Source: JBEIGE01 sp040382055 (lineage in GTDB: Bacteria; Pseudomonadota; Gammaproteobacteria; Burkholderiales; Burkholderiaceae_C). From it: 64,000 bases of DNA. Under the pieces are notes generated by a model, which saw only the letters and a list, made by a program, of their open reading frames with translations, made no database searches and was not told the origin of the DNA. Both the position numbers and the translations under genes were made by a program. The first letter of the stretch is position 1. The number at the start of each line of letters is the position of its first letter. The stretch covers positions 166,849 through 230,848 of the forward strand of contig JBEIGE010000001.1 of the NCBI GenBank assembly GCA_040382055.1. The letters run 5' to 3'. This document shows positions 62,049 through 64,000 of this stretch, in pieces.

Positions 62049-62258
62049 ATGTTCTTTCTGAAACGCAATCTCCCCATTTGGGAGCGCGCCCTTCGTATCA
62101 TTGGTGGCGTCGCGGCAGGTGCTGCTGTCGCCGGCGGCCTAACCACCGGCACAATCACCTGGCTGGCCTTGGCTACCGCAGCAACCCTGGTACTTACTGC
62201 GTTTGTCGGGTTTTGCCCCGCATGCGCTATGGTAGGACGCCGTTACCTGGATCAATAA
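62049..62258 (+). CDS. DUF2892 small inner-membrane protein
   Basis: This 69-residue protein has two membrane helices. The DUF2892 pattern is N-L-P-I-W-E-R-A-L-R-I-I-G-G, then a second helix ending F-V-G-F-C-P-A-C-A-M-V-G. The C-P-A-C pair is at the membrane edge. ATG 62049 is chosen; an in-frame extension of 28 residues upstream is less likely. It ends 2 bp before the sigma factor start, so it is probably cotranscribed. Confidence 0.84.
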   Translation: MFFLKRNLPIWERALRIIGGVAAGAAVAGGLTTGTITWLALATAATLVLTAFVGFCPACAMVGRRYLDQ

Positions 62259-62260
62259 GC

Positions 62261-62797
62261 ATGGCCAAAGCCGACTCGCAATTGATTGAAGCCGCCCGCC
62301 TGGGCGACTCGGCCGCTATTTCAGAGCTCCTGGCCGTATGCCAGCCGGATCTGAAACGGTTTGCCCGGCGCACCTGCTCCACCACCGAGGACGCAGAAGA
62401 CGCTGTTCAGATTGCGCTTTGGCAGCTCTACCGTAAAGTGGGGCTCTTGCGCTGCGCGGCCACGTTCAGCTCATGGATGTTCCGGATCGTGGAGCGTGAG
62501 TGCTACCGCCTTTACCGCACGGCCAGAGGTATCGAAACCCTGGACGAAGTGCTGGAACACGATCTGCCACCAGCTCCCCAAGTTCCTGTTGATTTGCGGC
62601 TGGACCTAGCCCGCGCCATGGAACGGCTCACCCCGCCTTACCGCGAGGTGCTGCTTTTGCGCGACGTTCACGAGCTAACCGCACCCGAGGTAGCGGCACA
62701 GCTAGGCCTTAGTTTGGAAGCTGTGAAAAGCCGGCTGCACCGGGCACGCACCCAAGTACGCGAGCATTTGCTGGCCGGTGGCCGAAGGCCAGGGTAA
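62261..62797 (+). CDS. ECF-type RNA polymerase sigma factor
   Basis: This 178-residue sigma-70 family factor has region 2 (D-L-K-R-F-A-R-R, E-D-A-E-D-A-V-Q-I-A-L-W) and region 4 (L-T-P-P-Y-R-E-V-L-L-L-R-D-V-H, S-L-E-A-V-K-S-R-L-H-R-A-R). No anti-sigma gene lies downstream; the DUF2892 gene directly upstream is the only partner. The next gene is convergent, so the sigma factor ends the transcript. Confidence 0.92.
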   Translation: MAKADSQLIEAARLGDSAAISELLAVCQPDLKRFARRTCSTTEDAEDAVQIALWQLYRKVGLLRCAATFSSWMFRIVERECYRLYRTARGIETLDEVLEHDLPPAPQVPVDLRLDLARAMERLTPPYREVLLLRDVHELTAPEVAAQLGLSLEAVKSRLHRARTQVREHLLAGGRRPG

Positions 62798-62820
62798 GAG
62801 TCGATAAGCAGCGTATGCCT

Positions 62821-63738
62821 TTAGTCGCTATTCCATTTCTTTAATTGTTCAATGGTCGCTGTGACACCACCACAGACAATGACTGCGACCTTCTTGAATT
62901 CATGAATTTCTTCAACGTTTTCGTAAATTGCAGCAAGGGCAGCACCACAGGCAGGTTCGACCACTACCCGATGGTCAAGCATGAAAGCTTCACAAGCTTC
63001 CAAGGCCTGTCTGTCACTGACGACGACACTGTGAATCGAGTGCTGCTTGGTACATTCAAATGCTTGCTGGGCAATTTTGCGTGCGCCAAGTGACGATGCA
63101 ATGCTCTGAATGCTCGGCAGTTCGACTGGATGTCCTGCCTTGATCGCATGGGAAAACGAATCTGCACCTTTGGTTTCAACGGCTATCACCGGGACAGCCC
63201 CCAAATTGTTCCTTTGCAGGCCTTCCACAACCCCACAAAGCAAGCCACCTCCGCCAACCGAAAGCACAATGGCGTCCGGTACGGCCCCGGAGCGGGCCAT
63301 TTCATCGACCATCGAGGCGTGCCCCCGCCATAACAGTTCGTCATCGAATGGATGGATAAATGCATCTCCGCTTCCAACCATTGATAGGGCCAAAGTATTG
63401 GCTTCCTGCCAAGAGGCTCCATGAACTAAAACTTCCGCACCCTCCTGCTGCACCAATGCCTTTGCTCTATCCGTCGCTGTTTCTGGAACAACGACGATGA
63501 CAGGCACAGAGAGCTTTCGCCCCGCATATGCAACCGCAATTCCGGCGTTTCCACCCGATGACGAAATGAATCTGACAGCACCATTTTTGACGGCGGCTTG
63601 GCACTTCAGTCCAACGCCGCGAATCTTAAAAGAACCAGGAGGTTGAAGCGCTTCCATTTTGAGCCAGATGCTTCGTCCTGAATGGATGGTTAGTGCACGT
63701 GATTCAATGTAGGGGGTTTCGATGTGCAGTTGAGCCAT
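62821..63738 (-). CDS. L-serine/L-threonine dehydratase-like PLP enzyme
   Basis: This fold-type II PLP enzyme has 305 residues. The Schiff-base Lys is in P-P-G-S-F-K-I-R-G (about residue 38). The substrate loop is S-S-G-G-N-A-G and the phosphate-binding loop is V-G-G-G-G-L-L. It resembles the eukaryotic-type serine dehydratase (single domain, no ACT domain) more than biosynthetic IlvA. It would make pyruvate or 2-oxobutyrate and ammonia. It is unlinked to its convergent sigma neighbour. Confidence 0.9.
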   Translation of the reverse strand: MAQLHIETPYIESRALTIHSGRSIWLKMEALQPPGSFKIRGVGLKCQAAVKNGAVRFISSSGGNAGIAVAYAGRKLSVPVIVVVPETATDRAKALVQQEGAEVLVHGASWQEANTLALSMVGSGDAFIHPFDDELLWRGHASMVDEMARSGAVPDAIVLSVGGGGLLCGVVEGLQRNNLGAVPVIAVETKGADSFSHAIKAGHPVELPSIQSIASSLGARKIAQQAFECTKQHSIHSVVVSDRQALEACEAFMLDHRVVVEPACGAALAAIYENVEEIHEFKKVAVIVCGGVTATIEQLKKWNSD

Positions 63739-63854
63739 GGGGTTGATTTCAATTGATTTAGGTATTTTCGTCCAAGCAAAGGCGTACCAAATAATGGGGC
63801 GTGAGGAATGTCAGCTACGCGTCTGCAGCCGCAATAGGACTGCCTAATCCGTTT

Positions 63855-63918
63855 CTCGCGATTTCAGCAAGTTCACAGCTACTAAGCAGTCATTCACGAA
63901 CGTCTGCACCTGGCCCAA
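63855..63918 (+). repeat. Second dispersed repeat, copy B
   Basis: TCGCGATTTCAGCAAGTTCA, ACTAAGCAG and CACGAACGTCTGCACCTGGC match copy A (52335) and copy C (56679). It lies in the last 260 bp, which contain no gene. Confidence 0.65.
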
Positions 63919-64000
63919 TTCAGCTAACCAATTTCAATCTGTGACCGTTTGCTTCTACTGAATCTGCGCCCCACGGTTAGCTTTAGGAACAAAATTCAGG

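Overview
The window looks like a chromosomal segment of a betaproteobacterium of the order Burkholderiales, most probably Comamonadaceae (Rhodoferax/Polaromonas-like). The signs are the moderately GC-rich coding style, several orphan Bug-type tripartite tricarboxylate transporter (TTT) receptors, a second IF-1 gene beside gyrB, and short dispersed repeats of a kind I associate with that family. The 3' end of gyrB at the left edge and the mnmG-rsmG-parA-parB block with three parS-like sites place it near the replication origin. Taxonomy is inferred from gene content, not from a marker search.

Layout: 0-5 kb holds the gyrB end, an ACMSD-like amidohydrolase with a Bug receptor, IF-1, a diguanylate cyclase and NnrU. 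5-18 kb is metal and stress handling: DUF2788/DUF2189 membrane proteins, pirin, a divergent copZ/copA pair, a three-gene heavy-metal RND efflux operon, and a divergent OmpR-type two-component system whose kinase frame is broken by one base in a T tract. 17.6-26 kb has an outer-membrane protein, a small cytochrome c, a class II aldolase-like enzyme, and a Liv-type ABC operon ending in an aldehyde dehydrogenase. 26-33 kb is the mnmG/rsmG/parAB housekeeping block. 33-49.5 kb is catabolic and general metabolism: an SDR/Bug/Rieske oxygenase operon, SOUL and SYLF proteins, an FAD-linked D-lactate/glycolate-type dehydrogenase, a cobalamin adenosyltransferase, an acetoacetyl-CoA synthetase carrying an in-frame repeat insertion, a Ca2+/H+ antiporter, a PAS-GGDEF-EAL protein, and nitrile hydratase with another Bug receptor.

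From about 49.5 kb to the end the segment is patchier and looks accessory. It has intergenic stretches with decayed coding sequence (a CHAT-domain remnant), copies of a second repeat family, a phospholipase D-like lipoprotein, a LysR-controlled D-amino-acid module (D-serine dehydratase/D-threonine aldolase-like enzyme, RidA, amino-acid binding protein), an HD-domain protein, AraC/GlxA and WYL regulators, an EamA exporter, a VOC-EVE pair, a DUF2892-ECF sigma pair and a serine/threonine dehydratase-like enzyme.

No tRNA, rRNA, CRISPR array, complete insertion sequence or prophage was recognised. I did not find a clearly new multi-gene defence or mobile system. The most unusual signals are the TTTTTTA frameshift in the sensor kinase, the repeat translated inside the acetoacetyl-CoA synthetase, the long inverted repeat after rsmG, the two dispersed repeat families, and the mixed sequence character of the nitrile hydratase alpha subunit.
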